Assembly: GCA_010094045.1 (NCBI GenBank)
Contig: ML986847.1
Span: forward strand, 1-43,842
DNA from: Lojkania enalia
Lineage: Eukaryota > Ascomycota > Dothideomycetes > Pleosporales
Direction: 5' to 3'
DNA length: 43,842 nucleotides
The position numbers and the translations under genes are program-made. The notes under the pieces are model-generated. The model was not told the DNA's origin. It saw only the letters and a list, made by a program, of their open reading frames with translations, and made no database searches. Shown here in pieces: positions 31,687 through 42,646 of this stretch (the stretch's first letter is position 1; every line of letters starts with the position of its first letter).

Positions 31687-34046
31687 ATGCCCGATTCCAA
31701 AATTTCCAAGCCCACGGAGGACGCCTCCGTCAGCGCCAAGTGCGAGGCTAAGTTGCTGTTTAACCATGCACCCGGAAGCCGACATACACGGTGGTCCGAG
31801 TTTGAGAATGTTGTAGATGAAGAGAAGCGCATCAGAAACCTGGGGAAGGACTTCGCGGTCGTGCATCGTCTCATCAATGTGGACAAGGACAACGGTGAAT
31901 ATGCCTAGATCACCCACTCGATTGAGGCACAGAGCCCACACCTACGCAAAGCGGCTCAACCAGATTTTCTGTAACTATCTTTCGTGGCACCCAGACGCTA
32001 AGCCGTATGCCGTTTCACCGCTGTTCAAGCCGTACGTCCACCGATGGGACGAGATATTTGCATCTCTCCAACACCAAGACACTACCACTAAGGCGGAGCT
32101 GCAGCTCCTGCGTCGAGAACTCCAGAAGCCTCTTGAGCCTCACCTGGAGGCATTAAAGAAGGTCAAGGAATCAGGCGCCATAGATTTCAAGCTCCTCTAG
32201 CTTATCCTTGCTCCCGGTTGCCTCATGCTTTCCCATAAGAGTGGGAACATATGCGTCTCTGTCCTCAGGGCTGCCGAACTGATTCCAGAGCACCGGGACA
32301 CGCTTGCTTACTGGCTAATGCAACTTGATGAGATAGACTGGGATGACTCGACAACTGGATTCAAGAGGAGCCAGGCGAAGATTTACGATTACGAAGAGCC
32401 GACTTTGGTGGTCAAATTGGGCACTTATCCCCTCCAATTCGACCTTAGTCATCAAGAAATCACCAAGGTGCTTGCAAGGGGACGGATTTTTGAGTCTCTT
32501 CGCAGATTCCACGTCAAAGCCTGCAACACAAGCAAGTTCATCCTGAAGCTTGATCCACACCGCGGCTGCCTGCGGGAAATTGAGAGTCTGGTTGGCCCCA
32601 TTCGGAATCGGAGTTCAATGAATTGCATCTAACCTCGTAATATCGGTGTCTGGCCGTGTCATTGTCGATGCTCACGCATACCACAAACTCCAGAGAGACT
32701 CAATGGACGCGCAGCCTCTACCGAATCTTATCACGGTCAAGGTTAAGCAAAAGCCATTGGACCCGATGGAAATAGTTCAAGGCGACGGGGATAATGATAC
32801 ATCGTCCGAAGAGGGAATTGTCATATCCAGCGGTTTATCCAGCAGCCCCTCCGATAAGCGCCCAGAAAACCCAACCACATTCAAGATAGAACGAAATGAG
32901 AACCTGCGTCCAATGACAGACATTGAATGCATTCTTGCAGTTCCGCGAGTCAAGGGGTTCGATCTTAACAACAAAGAGTGGTGTAAGAATCTCCCGTCCA
33001 CCGCTCTTTAAATACATGCGTATTTCTGTTACTCTATGGAAAATCAGGGAAGCTAATTTCGGCTATAGGCGAGTTCAATGTTGACGACATCCGAGACGCA
33101 GGTTGGGATGAAACGCCGTTCAAAAACCTAGTTCTTCCACCTGGAGAAAAGGATCTCATGTTCGAATCTGCAGATAGAGCCCGGCACAGTAAGGAAAAGT
33201 TTGACAACTTTGTTCACCAAAAGGGTAATATGGTTCCAAGAAGGGTCGTACCAAACCAAGGTTGACTACTATGTAGGCTAGGGGATTATCATTCTGCTTT
33301 GCGGCCCATCAGGAGTCGGCAAGATCTTAACTGCTGAAGCAGGTAAGGACCAAAGAGCCCAGTTATGGATGAGTTCAATCTTAGAGATTCAAATCTGACC
33401 TTTCTACAGCTGCTGAGTTTTCCAGAGTGCCCCTATATGTGTTGACTGCGAGCGATTTGGGGACAAATCTAGCCCATGTGAACTCAGCACTGATCAAGGC
33501 ACTCGAGCAATGCCGCCTATGGGACGCACTCCTTCTCGATGAAGCCGACGTCTTCCTCGAAAGGAGGGACTCAAACAACTTGGACCGCAATGAACTAGTC
33601 TCAACTGAGTAATTGATGGAGTATCCGTTTCCGGTGTAAAGTTGATGATTTTCAATTTTTCTCCGACGGTTGGAGTACTACTGAGGTCCCATGTTCCTAA
33701 CGACAAACCGTATCAACGCCATCGACACCGCATTCAGGGGAAGAATCGACCTCATCTTACCCTACTACGATCTTGACAAGGATTCCCGCAAGAGTGTCTG
33801 GGAGAACTTCATCAAGCGCTTAGCTCCGAAGCTGCAGAGGTGAGCGGAGAAGACTTTGCCATCCTTGCCGAAGATGAGATGAACGGTCGCGAGATCAAGA
33901 ATTCGATTAAGACGGCGTTGGTGCTAGCGGAACACGAGGATAAACCGCTGAAACTAGAGCATCTTCTTGTCGTGCTGGATATTAGGAAGCGCTTAACGAC
34001 TTTCGAGCGGCCAGATGAGGAGCGCAAGGTGGCGAAGCAACATTAG
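31687..34046 (+). pseudogene. AAA-family ATPase with fungal N-terminal domain, RIP-damaged pseudogene
   Basis: Relic of a large filamentous-fungal AAA ATPase. The N-terminal part (31,687-32,630) matches the domain that precedes AAA in this family (FKPYVHRW..I at about 32,025, GAIDFKLL before 32,198, then LGTYPLQFD). The AAA core follows: Walker A as GPSGVGKI near 33,310 (the Thr/Ser after Lys is now Ile), ASDLGTN, Walker B as LLLDEADVFLE near 33,525, and FLTTNRI near 33,695; the end (EDEMNGREIKNSIKTA) is near 33,880. Introns fit GT-AG at about 33,019-33,067, 33,225-33,276 and 33,343-33,409. Stops at 31,906 and 32,198 replace Trp, at 33,279 Gln, at about 33,675 probably Arg (TGA). Frameshifts lie near 31,950, 32,640, 33,000 and 33,840. 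Not functional as read. Confidence 0.82.
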
Positions 34047-37000
34047 TTTATTATAAAACATAACGTAATTGATCACCGAACCATTGACGCATTTCTTGGT
34101 GTTCCGAGCAACACATTAACTTCTTTGAATTATACCACCATTAGCTTATTTTAAATGATGACTACATTACTCAAGGCTTCTTCAAGTGTAGAAAAAGTCG
34201 TTTTGTTGTATTCTAGTGACCCACAGGCGCTGCAGTGGCGAATAGCTAAAGTTAAATCCTGTAGTATCACATTACTTTAAAGTCTGAATCAGTACGGAGC
34301 AACAACTGTCTTCTCGATGAATCTCAAGAACTGCCCGGGGAATTCCAGTGCAGCCATTCCGGGCTCCGGTAAGCTAGTCCTCATCGTTCAAATGTTTGTA
34401 GAGTAAATCCTTCGTGGACACATCCCTCTCCATAGTTGCCCACATTCCTCCAGCGCCGTTGTTGTGGAGCCCCACGAACCGTATGCACTTGGAACAAATG
34501 CTTGCAATGAGTCTCATCCCCATGTGCTTAGCGAGTCATTGACGAGTAGCGGTGATCTAAATTTTGCCGCGACAGAAAAGACGAAGATCTGTCAGGGAGA
34601 GCGGCAAGATGACTCCTCTTTAGCTTGGCTGTTGTTACATCCTCGGATGGCTGTTCAAGACCGACGGCGATGGCTGCATCACTAGAATACGTTCATCGTG
34701 CGGTGCCTGCCGCCTTCGCTTGCGGAGTCCCCGCGGTCTCTTCGCTAGAACGTATTATGCTAGCATTGTGCTAATAGCAAACGACTTGGTATAATCTAGG
34801 ACAAACGGACTAACACTTCCCTCACCGCTGAAATGCTTGTCCATGGTGACTGAAGACTTGTGGCGCTTGGGTGTCGCTTCCGGAGAACTCCTTGACGCGG
34901 GTGTGGCGGCCATTTTGGGTCTGGGATGGAGGCGCATGTGTTAGAAGAGAAGCACCAGAACCTCAACAATATGGTCTGGGCATATCCAGTACGTAGCTCT
35001 GCTGCCATGGAGCACCAGCGGAATTAGTGAGGGTACGAATAAGTCTACTCCAGTTCCACCTTGAACGGTCCGAGAAATCCGTGACGCGGGTGATGTGCCT
35101 GAAGCGCCAAAGGGGAGGCGCAATGCACTGAGAACATTAATGTGTTGACCCAAGAGGTATCCCAGGTTCAGTTGGTAGATATTATCTGGACTATTCGTGA
35201 CCAGATCTCTGAAATAAGCCTCTAGATCTGTATCCTTCGGCCTTGGATTGTACTTTGTACGATTTTGCGAAAGACAGCTCACTGGGCGTGGCCGGAGATG
35301 AGATAGGGGAGCAGGGAGGCAAGGCGTAAAAAGGCGTGAGCCGCTTGGCAGCAGAGGCGCCAGGGACGGGTTAGAGCCTGGTGGAGGGGGCAAGGAGCTA
35401 TTCCTGATACGGATAAGCGAGGGAAAGCGCTAAACCCGAAAGGTGACTCCTTGGACAAACGCTACCTAGCGAATTTGTCCACCACGCGGACCAGCAGACA
35501 AACTACGCAACAATCACATACTATCCTCACCGCAAGCGCTCGCTATGAGTCATGGAGCTCGAGACAGGGTGTAAAACTAGCGTTGGTTCATCCGCACGCT
35601 GAACAACATCGGAAAAATATAAAAATGTTTAGTGGATAGCATCGCCTACTAGAATCATATCTTATAAAAGGCTTGCTTACTTCGGATTGCGGGAGGGATG
35701 CTTACTGGTAGTTGCAATTGTGGAACAGTCCAAGTCAATGGATTCAAAGACCTGAAACATAGAATAGGAACGACCTATCCGCACCGACGAGCTTGCGACC
35801 GACATACGCAAGGTAGTAATCAACGCGCACAACACTGACGAATGCGGTTATCCGTCATTACACCTGTGGTGCGTCGCCCAGCAGCATTCCTGCCTCCTAA
35901 GTGTCTCGGAGAGCTCATTAGCAGAAGTCTGGTTCGCATCTTGATTGGGCGGCATAGATGACGCCACAAGAGCTAAGGATCATGCAATGGCAGACAAGCT
36001 GTTGTGAATAACGCTACAGCAAATCGTGTGTTGCCGACCGAACAATCTAGAATGAGGAGTTGTCACTGCATTGTGAATTCTTTGCCAAACGTCAACCAAA
36101 GCTAGACTGGAGAAGAAAAGGATTTTGAAGTAGTACAAGAAATACGAGGCTCTTGTTCGGAAAAACATGCCGACTGTCCTGCTTCAACACTCTACCGAAT
36201 CGTTTTCTTTTTAGGAAAATTTACAGTGATGTACGAATTATTGGACAGTGGCGATAGTTCTCTGCGATCGGCCACAAGGCTAGATAAAAAAAATCTTTTG
36301 ATTCGACTCCTATTATAAAGTAGTGAGGAGGCATTGATGTCGCACCACACGCGTCAACGTGTGCTATCTCCACATAATAATTAGTTTGGGCGGCCTTTGG
36401 TGGCAGCGCTAGCTAATAATAGAAACCTTGCGTCCGGAATATTCTAGTTGAGGCATGTCGGCGTGGCATTTAGCAACCAGGGCATACGCAATTCTGTTTT
36501 TTAGACGCTGATCGGGATCCAGTTTCTGGCAGTTTCTGGCAGTTTCTGGGATTAACAAAAGAAGGATCAATCCCGGCACGAATTGACGGAGGGTGATAAT
36601 GAAGCAGGGATTGGGAGATGTTGTGCGATTCAATTCCTGATGCGACGAGAGGCGTAGATGGCGTTTTCTTGTGGGACTCGTTGGATAGGTGTGCGAGTGT
36701 TCCCGTAGAAACGTGTAGCGTCGGCAATCGAGTGCTTTTTCGTCTGTCCGACTATCACAACAACTAAGCATCCCATTGTCCCATCACCTCTTTGATATCT
36801 AGAATGATAAATTTTTTTTAACTGCTCTCAAATCAATGCATTAATGGTTTGATGGATTGACAGTCTCTACAGCAAAGCAGCCGATACTTTAAGGGAAGTA
36901 ATTTCTCATTCCTGGCTAGCGGCTACTCGTTCGCCACACACGGCGCAGCTGCAGCTTGAATGGGCATCTATTATTGGCTGCGGGGACAGTCTGGAGCGTC

Positions 37001-37254
37001 AGCCAATGGTGGCTTGGTTGCTGGGTCAGGATGGTGGAGATGGGACCAGGGGTTTGCAGTCTTCCGAAATATCGATGGGCGTTTAAAAGCCTGACGCGTC
37101 TCCTGAGCCTGTAGCTTCTCTCTTCACATCCGTCACTCGTGTATACGTACCATACTTGCTTGCACTTGTGTGTCCATCGTTTTGAAGACATTGTTTGTCG
37201 CTATATTCCACTCGCTCATCAATTGACCCTCATTCAATAAAAACAGAATACGAA
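34047..37254. other. 3.2-kb region without a convincing gene
   Basis: Normal-composition DNA with several open frames of 60-150 codons on both strands, none with a recognisable domain, credible start or consistent splicing. A possible gene remnant on the minus strand is listed separately. At 35,699 a start MLTGSCNCGTVQV resembles the first residues of a GFA/CENP-V-type zinc enzyme but nothing downstream continues the domain. A 10-bp unit (AGTTTCTGGC) is repeated three times at 36,521-36,550. The right end carries the promoter of the GPI-protein gene. Confidence 0.5.
34285..34530 (-). pseudogene. Possible gene remnant, unidentified
   Basis: On the minus strand, about 34,530-34,385 reads MRLIASICSKCIRFVGLHNN, then GGMWATMERDVSTKDLLYKH. 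After a frame change it continues as PEPGMAALEFPGQF..RFIEKTVV to a stop near 34,300. The composition is protein-like, and the ending resembles C-termini of globular proteins, but I do not recognise a family. No start or upstream exon could be defined; the frame to the right (about 34,755-34,937) may be an earlier exon. Could be the decayed 3' end of a gene or chance. Confidence 0.25.
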
Positions 37255-37847
37255 ATGCGCGCCGCCTTCTTTTCCGCTCCTCTCTTTGCCCTCGCGGCTC
37301 TCGCCCAGGACACCGTAAGTTGAATCTTCACCGCTCCTAATCATGCTAAATTAACAATTCTTATCAGTCTACTGGCGATGACTTCCCGCAAACTAGCTTC
37401 CTCCAACAAACTGACTCCTTGGGCGTCGTAACAGGCCAGCCTGCCCCTGCGACCTCCATCCCCGACCAGCCCAATGCTGAGACAAGCATTCCCGACCAGC
37501 CAGCCCTCCAAACCAGCCAACCGATCCTCGAAACCATTCCCGCCGTTGGCTCTGGCATCCAGACCATCCTCGTTCCCGGAACTGCCAACTCGACGCGTAC
37601 ACTCGTCGTGTCTGCTAACAATAGCACGACCATTGTGCTCAACGGGCCTACGCCTAGCAGCCCCGCCTCCGGCTCTGGCGCCATGACAACCGGCGGCGCG
37701 AGCCAAACCGGCGGGGAGAGCTCTCCAAGCGGCACTAGCGCCGGTGCGGCATCATCGAGCTCGTCTCCCGGCGCTGCGCCAACGGTGCGTCCCGAGGTTG
37801 CCGGATCTTTCTTGGGTCTCGGCGCTCTTGTTGTCGCCATGTTGTAA
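37255..37847 (+). CDS. Secreted Ser/Thr-rich protein, predicted GPI-anchored
   Basis: Two exons, 37,255-37,314 and 37,368-37,847, separated by a 53-bp intron (GTAAGT...CAG; TGCTAAATTAAC as branch region), give 179 residues. The N-terminus is a signal peptide (MRAAFFSAPLFALAALA, likely cut before QD). The middle has two TSIPDQP repeats and N-glycosylation sites (NST and NNST). A Ser/Gly/Ala/Thr-rich region follows, then a hydrophobic C-terminal tail (FLGLGALVVAML) without charged residues after it, as in GPI-attachment signals. Such small proteins are usually fixed to the plasma membrane or cell wall through the GPI anchor and heavily O-mannosylated. No enzymatic domain is seen. The ATG is chosen because it gives the signal peptide and joins in frame across the intron. 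The function is unknown. Confidence 0.82.
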
Positions 37848-38301
37848 ACTCAATTTACTTTTGAAAGAGTGAGAATAGACGGAATTGATCGTGTATCGCG
37901 TCGTATCGATTGTGTTACTATTGGACGAAAGAATTGGTCGGTAATTGGAAATTGGAAAAAGAATTTAGATACCCCTAGTTTATTGGGGGCATTGCCTGCA
38001 TTGCATTCGAGCGTTTTGGCGCAGCTTGATCTTGTAGGAAGCGTAATGGTAATACTACTGTGGTTGGTTAGTTTGGATTGGGCAACTAGTATGTAGCATT
38101 GAAATAGTCAAAACACATGCCCGCGCATCACCTCTCTTTTGTACAATGTCCCATGAAGGATGTATGTTATGTCAGCGTTGTGGCTTCAGCAGCGAGCTTC
38201 AAAGCTTCAATGCTTATGTTTATAGGCCTCAACCCTGCAGTAGTTTCAACCCCACCATCGTCAACCCCCAAGCTTACATCACCGCACCGATTGAGTTGAA
38301 C
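37848..38301. other. Intergenic, GPI-protein 3' side and formamidase promoter
   Basis: About 450 bp between two genes on the same strand. Short open frames here overlap each other and have no domain. The frame of the formamidase first exon extends upstream to an ATG at 38,146, but those residues are Cys/Ser-rich and unlike the family. Confidence 0.5.
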
Positions 38302-39366
38302 ATGACAATCAACAGACTCTTACCCATCCACCGCCCCGACATCCCATACACCTCTCCCGCTCGCCGCTACCAAACCCTCGACATCTGGCTCCCGCGCCCG
38401 TTCTCAGAATCCTCCCCGCAGAAACATGTTTGGATAATGTAACCCCCACCCACTCTGTCATTTCCCCGCACCCAACCGCATCCGCAAAACTTAAACTAAC
38501 CAAGAATGAAAAGATACATCCACGGCGGCGCCTGGCGTGACCCCGCCCAGACATCTGCCTGCATCAGCCCTACCCTCCGTCACCTCCCTCCCACCCTCAT
38601 ACGATCCCGCATCGCCGGCATCGCGAGCATAAACTACCGCCTTAGCTCTTACCCGTCGCATCCTAGCGACCCGAGCGCGCCCGACGATGGGGACAGAAAC
38701 GTACGGCATCCTACGCATATCCGGGACGTCGCCGCCGCGCTGGACTTTCTTCGCCGGGAGTATGGGCTCGCGGGGCAGCGAAGGAGCGGTAATATCTGGC
38801 AGGCGTCTGGGACCAGGGATGGGAATGCTGGTTTCGAATGGATAGGCGCTGGCCACTCCTGCGGCGCAACATTGCTCTGCCAGCTCGTTTCTGGCATCGG
38901 TCTGCCACTATCCGAACACACCATCACATTCGCTAGACCGAAGGCCCTGGTCCTGCTGGAAGGCATCTTCAACATCCCGATGCTGTTGCGGAACCATGCG
39001 CCCGAGAAATGCGGGGACTATATCGCGAGGATATATAGAGATATTGTGGTTGGGGCGTTTGGAGAGGAGGGCTGGGTTGATGCGTCCCCAGTATCTGGTT
39101 CATATACGGGGATAGAGTGGCCGGAGGGAAACTTAGTTCTTCTCTGTCATAGTCCGGATGACAGGCTTGTGGAGGGGGAGCAAGCAAGCGGCATGCTAAC
39201 ACAGTTCGAGGCGTGCGGATGGGAGTCGGACGGGAGCGGGGATGTCAAAGGGGCAAGGCTCGTTCAAATGAGGAGGCTAGAGGGCGGACATGATTGGATA
39301 TGGGAGGATGGACGACAGATTGCGAAAGTGATCGAGGAGGTGGTAGAGAGGATATCCATGAAGTAA
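38302..39366 (+). CDS. BNA7: Kynurenine formamidase (arylformamidase)
   Basis: Hydrolyses N-formyl-L-kynurenine to kynurenine and formate (EC 3.5.1.9), the second step of tryptophan breakdown towards NAD, in the cytosol. Exons 38,302-38,438 and 38,514-39,366 join over a 75-bp GT-AG intron with a CTAAC branch site, giving 329 residues. The junction recreates the oxyanion-hole motif in WIIYIHGGAWRDP. The alpha/beta-hydrolase features follow: NYRLSSYP, HIRDVAAALDFL, the nucleophile Ser in GHSCGA, the acidic residue in CHSPDDRLV and the catalytic His in GGHDWIW near the end. The start at 38,302 is preferred because the family begins shortly before the conserved PYTSPARRYQTLDIWLP segment. It is convergent with the stomatin gene, 348 bp apart. 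All catalytic residues are present, so it is probably active. Confidence 0.9.
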
Positions 39367-39714
39367 ACGTGCTGCAGATGTGAGGAATGACTAAATGTTC
39401 TTAGGCGTAAACCAAATTCTACTGGATATATTACAACGAAACGACTGTGGGTCGAAAGGTATCGTATGCATTTTTCCCGTGGACGCTACATAGGTGAAAA
39501 ATTTTAAGAGTCCCTACATGGATGAGGCGACTCTGATTGAAAGTAGGTTTTGGAGTGCCTTGGGATACCTAGCCAACCATGCAGAAGCGAAGCCCCGCGC
39601 GCGCTGCTCGCCGCAAATCCTACTAATACAGTGTATTGTATACAAGAACATCCTAACGCTCCATTCTCCAACGCTGGACATGCAACTTGTGGCCTGATTC
39701 GTCAATTTCCTTCC
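39367..39714. other. Shared 3' intergenic region
   Basis: 348 bp between the stops of two convergent genes. No domain-bearing frame; presumably 3' untranslated regions. Confidence 0.6.
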
Positions 39715-41079
39715 TCACTTCCTGTTCAGCCTCTGATCCATGGCCTTGTTGATTGCGCTTGAGACCTCCTTGTTGCTGTCCTCAATCTCCGCCAATTGTC
39801 CCTCCAATTCTGCAATCTTCTTGCCAGCAGGCGTCTCCGGGTTACTAACCATCTTTGCTGCGACTCCCTTTGCCTGGGCATCGTTCACCTTGCCGTATAC
39901 CGCCATAGCGCTGGCAATCATACCGCCAATATCGCCAACATTTCCAGGAACAATGACACTTGTGCCTTCCTTAGCAAGATTCGCGAATGCATCCACATAC
40001 TTTTCGGCCACGGATAGCGACACAGCACCCTGAGCGGCATCCCTGCCCTTTGCAATGGATCGAGCGACGGCATCGATTCCGTTGGCGGTTGCTTGTGCCT
40101 TCAGCAGAATTGCCTCTGCCTCGCCGCTTGCCATGTTGATCTGTTCTGCCCTCAAGGCCTCGGACGCGAGGATGACCGACTGCTTCTTGCCCTCGGCGAT
40201 ATTGATAGCCGACTGCCTTTGACCCTCAGACTCTAGAATCTCCGCACGCTTCGAGCGCTCGGCGGTGACTTGACGGTGCATGGCTTCGACGACGGGCCCG
40301 GGTGCGTGAATGTCTCGGATCTCGTAACGCAAGCAGGTCACACCCCAGTCTTGAGCAGCTTCGTTGATGGCAGCTGTGATATTTGAATTCAGGTTCGCAC
40401 GCTCCTTGAGGACGTGGTCGAGGGAGAGCTGACCGATCTCGGAACGCATAGTGGTTTGGGCGAGCTGCGAGATGGCGTAATCTGCGTCCTCGACTCCATA
40501 GCTAAGTTCACCAGTCAGCAGTGCTCAAGAAAACGTTCCCGAAAAAGCCTTCCAAATAGAAGTGGGTAGGGCATACCTAGCTTTGTATGCATCAAACACT
40601 CGCGTGTATAGCACACCATCTAGCTCCAGCGTGACGTTATCAGCAGTAATGGCGCTCTGGCTTGGAATCTCAATGGCTGACTCCTTCAAGCTCTTGACGT
40701 ACGCAATCCGATCAAGGAATGGAATTAGAATAGCAAGACCAGGCTCTAGTATCCTGTGGAAGCGTCCCATGCGCTCGACTATCCATGCTGTCTGCTGCGG
40801 CACGAATCGGATGACTGTGTTGGCGGGGAGGCGCTTGCTCGACTGGAAGTACGAGGGTGGGCCGGAGTTAGCGTTCAGCTGGCCGAGCGAGGAGAAGATG
40901 TTGGGTGTGTTCTGTGACGAGACTGATTGCGCGTTGAGCTGGGTGAAGGTTCGGATGGGGTTCCTGCTGAGGGCCGATAGAGCCGCAATGATAGGTATCC
41001 TGGACGGTGTTAGCTGCGCTCGCGACGCGCTCAGCAAACTGGAGCCGGTAGAGGCTGCCAGCCGGATGCGGGAGGCCAT
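39715..41079 (-). CDS. Mitochondrial stomatin-like protein (SLP-2 type, SPFH/band 7)
   Basis: Two exons (41,079-40,577 and 40,501-39,715) flank a 75-bp GT-AG intron and give 429 residues. The N-terminal 70 or so residues are Arg/Ser/Ala-rich and poor in acids, a likely mitochondrial targeting sequence. The SPFH/band 7 domain follows, from about NTVIRFVPQQTAWIVERMG through LDRIAYV, DNVTLELDGVLYTRV and, across the intron, YGVEDADYAISQLAQT. A long charged helical region comes next (RQVTAERSKRAEILESEGQR). The C-terminus is a short coiled coil (KKIAELEGQLAEIEDSNKEV). Proteins of this type organise cardiolipin-rich inner-membrane domains and stabilise proteases and respiratory complexes. The ATG at 41,079 is preferred over the in-frame one at 41,238, whose extra residues would mask the targeting sequence. 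Confidence 0.92.
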
Positions 41080-41409
41080 TGTGGGCGAGGAGGGGGTTGT
41101 GTAGCTGTGGTGTTCTGGACGTGGTTGCGCGGGCAAAGCTTCCAACCAAAAGTTGAAGATGCTCGGGGAAAGAATCGCCGACCGGTTTACGTAATCAGCT
41201 TCATGGCATACCCATCCGATCTCGCACGCTTTGTTCATGCTAACCCTAATGATGGAATGTATATCGTGTGGTCGTCTAGCAAAGTGACATTCCTTCGATC
41301 TTTAATTGGAATGCCCTATTTTATTTTATCGTCCCTCTGGGCTATATAGATCGAATTTGCTGTTGAATTTGAATGAATCGCATACTAGCTCCGACAATTA
41401 TACGCACTA
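41080..41409. other. Upstream region of the stomatin-like gene
   Basis: About 330 bp between the stomatin start and the left end of pogo-C. It should contain the promoter; I see no other feature. An open frame on the plus strand here is the shadow of the upstream sequence. Confidence 0.5.
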
Positions 41410-42144
41410 ACGTGTCTGTGCGCGTGCCGAGCCACTTCGCGTGACAAGCCACCCAACACCAAAACACTAAATAATTTCCTGAATTTGACGCGTCATAACT
41501 CCACTAATATGGGGGCAATCAAGGATACGATTAAGGCTATTGAATCTTTAAATCCAGAAGAATCATTTTCTTATAGAAATATTGCTGCCACTTACGGTGT
41601 GGATCGAACTACTTTATCCCGAAGACACAAGCGCGTTCAGGCCCCAAATGAAGCCAAGAACATCAGCCAGCAGAAACTCAACCTACAGCAAGAGCAGGAG
41701 CTTGTATAATATATCAAAGGACTCACAGAGAGATATATACCTCCTACTAGGGAGATGATACGAAACTTCGCCTCTGCGGTAGCTAAGGAGGCAGTTAGCA
41801 AGAGCTGGGTTACCCGCTTTATCAACCGACATAGCATTCATCTCATCTCGCAATGGACAGTCGGCATGGACAGCGATCGCCACAAAGCTGATTTAGGGGA
41901 TAAATATCGCCTCTATTTTTAGCTCCTATATAGCAAAATCGATTAATATCAGATAGATCCTTGTCATACCTACAATATAGATGAAAAAGGCTTCCTAATC
42001 GGTATTGTTGGCAGATTAAAGAGAATATTCAGCCGACGAATGTGGGAGAAGAAGAAGGTTAGGGTATCACTCCAGGATGGCAATCGCGCGTGGATCACGC
42101 TTCTAGTATATATCTGCGCTGATGGATCAACTCTGCTACTAAGC
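41410..42144 (+). mobile_element. pogo-C, 5' part of a weakly RIPed Fot1/pogo transposon
   Basis: Starts with ACGTGTCTGTG after a TA (41,408-41,409), as do pogo-A and pogo-B. The terminal region carries two tandem 17-bp motifs (CGCGTGCCGAGCC... and CGCGTGACAAGCC...) at 41,421-41,454. The element stops at 42,144, where a Chr-539 LTR begins; TAAGC (42,140-42,144) would be the left target duplication. The 3' half should lie right of the window. Confidence 0.85.
41509..42144 (+). pseudogene. pogo-C transposase, N-terminal part, three stops
   Basis: From ATG at 41,509: an N-terminal helix-turn-helix of the psq type (FSYRNIAATYGVDRTTLSRR, about residues 24-43), a CENP-B-type DNA-binding domain (YIPPTREMIRNFASAVAKEA, then SWVTRFINRH), and the start of the DDE catalytic domain with the first Asp in YNIDEKGFLIG at 41,980. 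The remaining two acidic residues are beyond the LTR insertion. Stops at 41,707 (TAA), 41,920 (TAG) and 41,944 (TAA) are single C-to-T type changes; otherwise the frame is intact. This is the best-preserved transposase in the window, yet it is truncated and inactive here. Confidence 0.85.
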
Positions 42145-42646
42145 TGTTACTAACCTAGGTACCGCTGGTACGTGTAACGACCGCCGTGACAGTCGTCCAC
42201 ACACTAGGGCCTTATTTGCGTAGGTCGGTTAGAGGTGGTGGCTTCAGTGAAGAGAGAGTATAAGGGTCGCCGGTTTCTTCGAATGTAACAAATATATTCT
42301 CAGAAGTCTAACGTGGTAACGAGATAATTCTACAAGAATAACTACACAGGACTTAATCTATAAAGGAGATCCGTCGTCTTATATAGAGAGGTCCAAGACT
42401 GCCAAGCCTAGCTTGTCAGGTCTGTCCTGCCATACCTGACACTTCTGCCATTGTCACGTGCATAGGTTGTGCCATGCTTCGTCGTCCAACCAATCATCTC
42501 CCCAGTTCCCGCAATCCCATTGCTCACTGTCTGATGGTTGGTCAATAACATGCGTCTGCCTGTTATTTCCTTGTTAGTCCTCGTCCGAGTCGACCTGCAC
42601 AGTGGCTGATGTTGGATCAAGCCCTAGCCACAGAGGCGGTGCCTCT
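42145..42646 (-). repeat. Chr-539 LTR, un-RIPed, split by Chr-279
   Basis: Starts TGTTACTAACC at 42,145 (the RIP-altered equivalent opens copy 2's LTR at 29,960) and follows that LTR with normal composition to CCTCT at 42,646, about 20 bp short of its other end. There a Chr-279 LTR begins. The remaining bases should reappear after the Chr-279 element. Whether this is a solo LTR or part of a full element cannot be told from the window. Confidence 0.88.

Noticed and set aside
34941..35393. Minus-strand frame of 150 codons, Pro/Leu/Ser-rich
   Set aside because: Starts with a Pro-rich stretch, shows no domain or good splice context, and its length is possible by chance in this composition. Kept only as a weak candidate.
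35699..35745. Start of a GFA/CENP-V-type zinc enzyme (MLTGSCNCGTVQV)
   Set aside because: Only about 13 residues fit; the downstream Cys motifs of the domain are absent in every frame.
36409..36771. Minus-strand frame of 120 codons
   Set aside because: No domain, overlaps another frame on the same strand, and includes the short CAGTTTCTGG tandem repeat.
37341..37840. Minus-strand frames of 121 and 158 codons
   Set aside because: Shadows of the GPI-protein exon; the plus-strand model has a signal peptide, a proper intron and a C-terminal anchor signal.
38146..38301. Longer N-terminus for the kynurenine formamidase from an ATG at 38,146
   Set aside because: The extra 52 residues are unlike the family and the ATG at 38,302 gives the usual length.
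41080..41238. Longer N-terminus for the stomatin-like protein from 41,238
   Set aside because: It would place acidic and aromatic residues before a clear mitochondrial targeting sequence that starts at 41,079.
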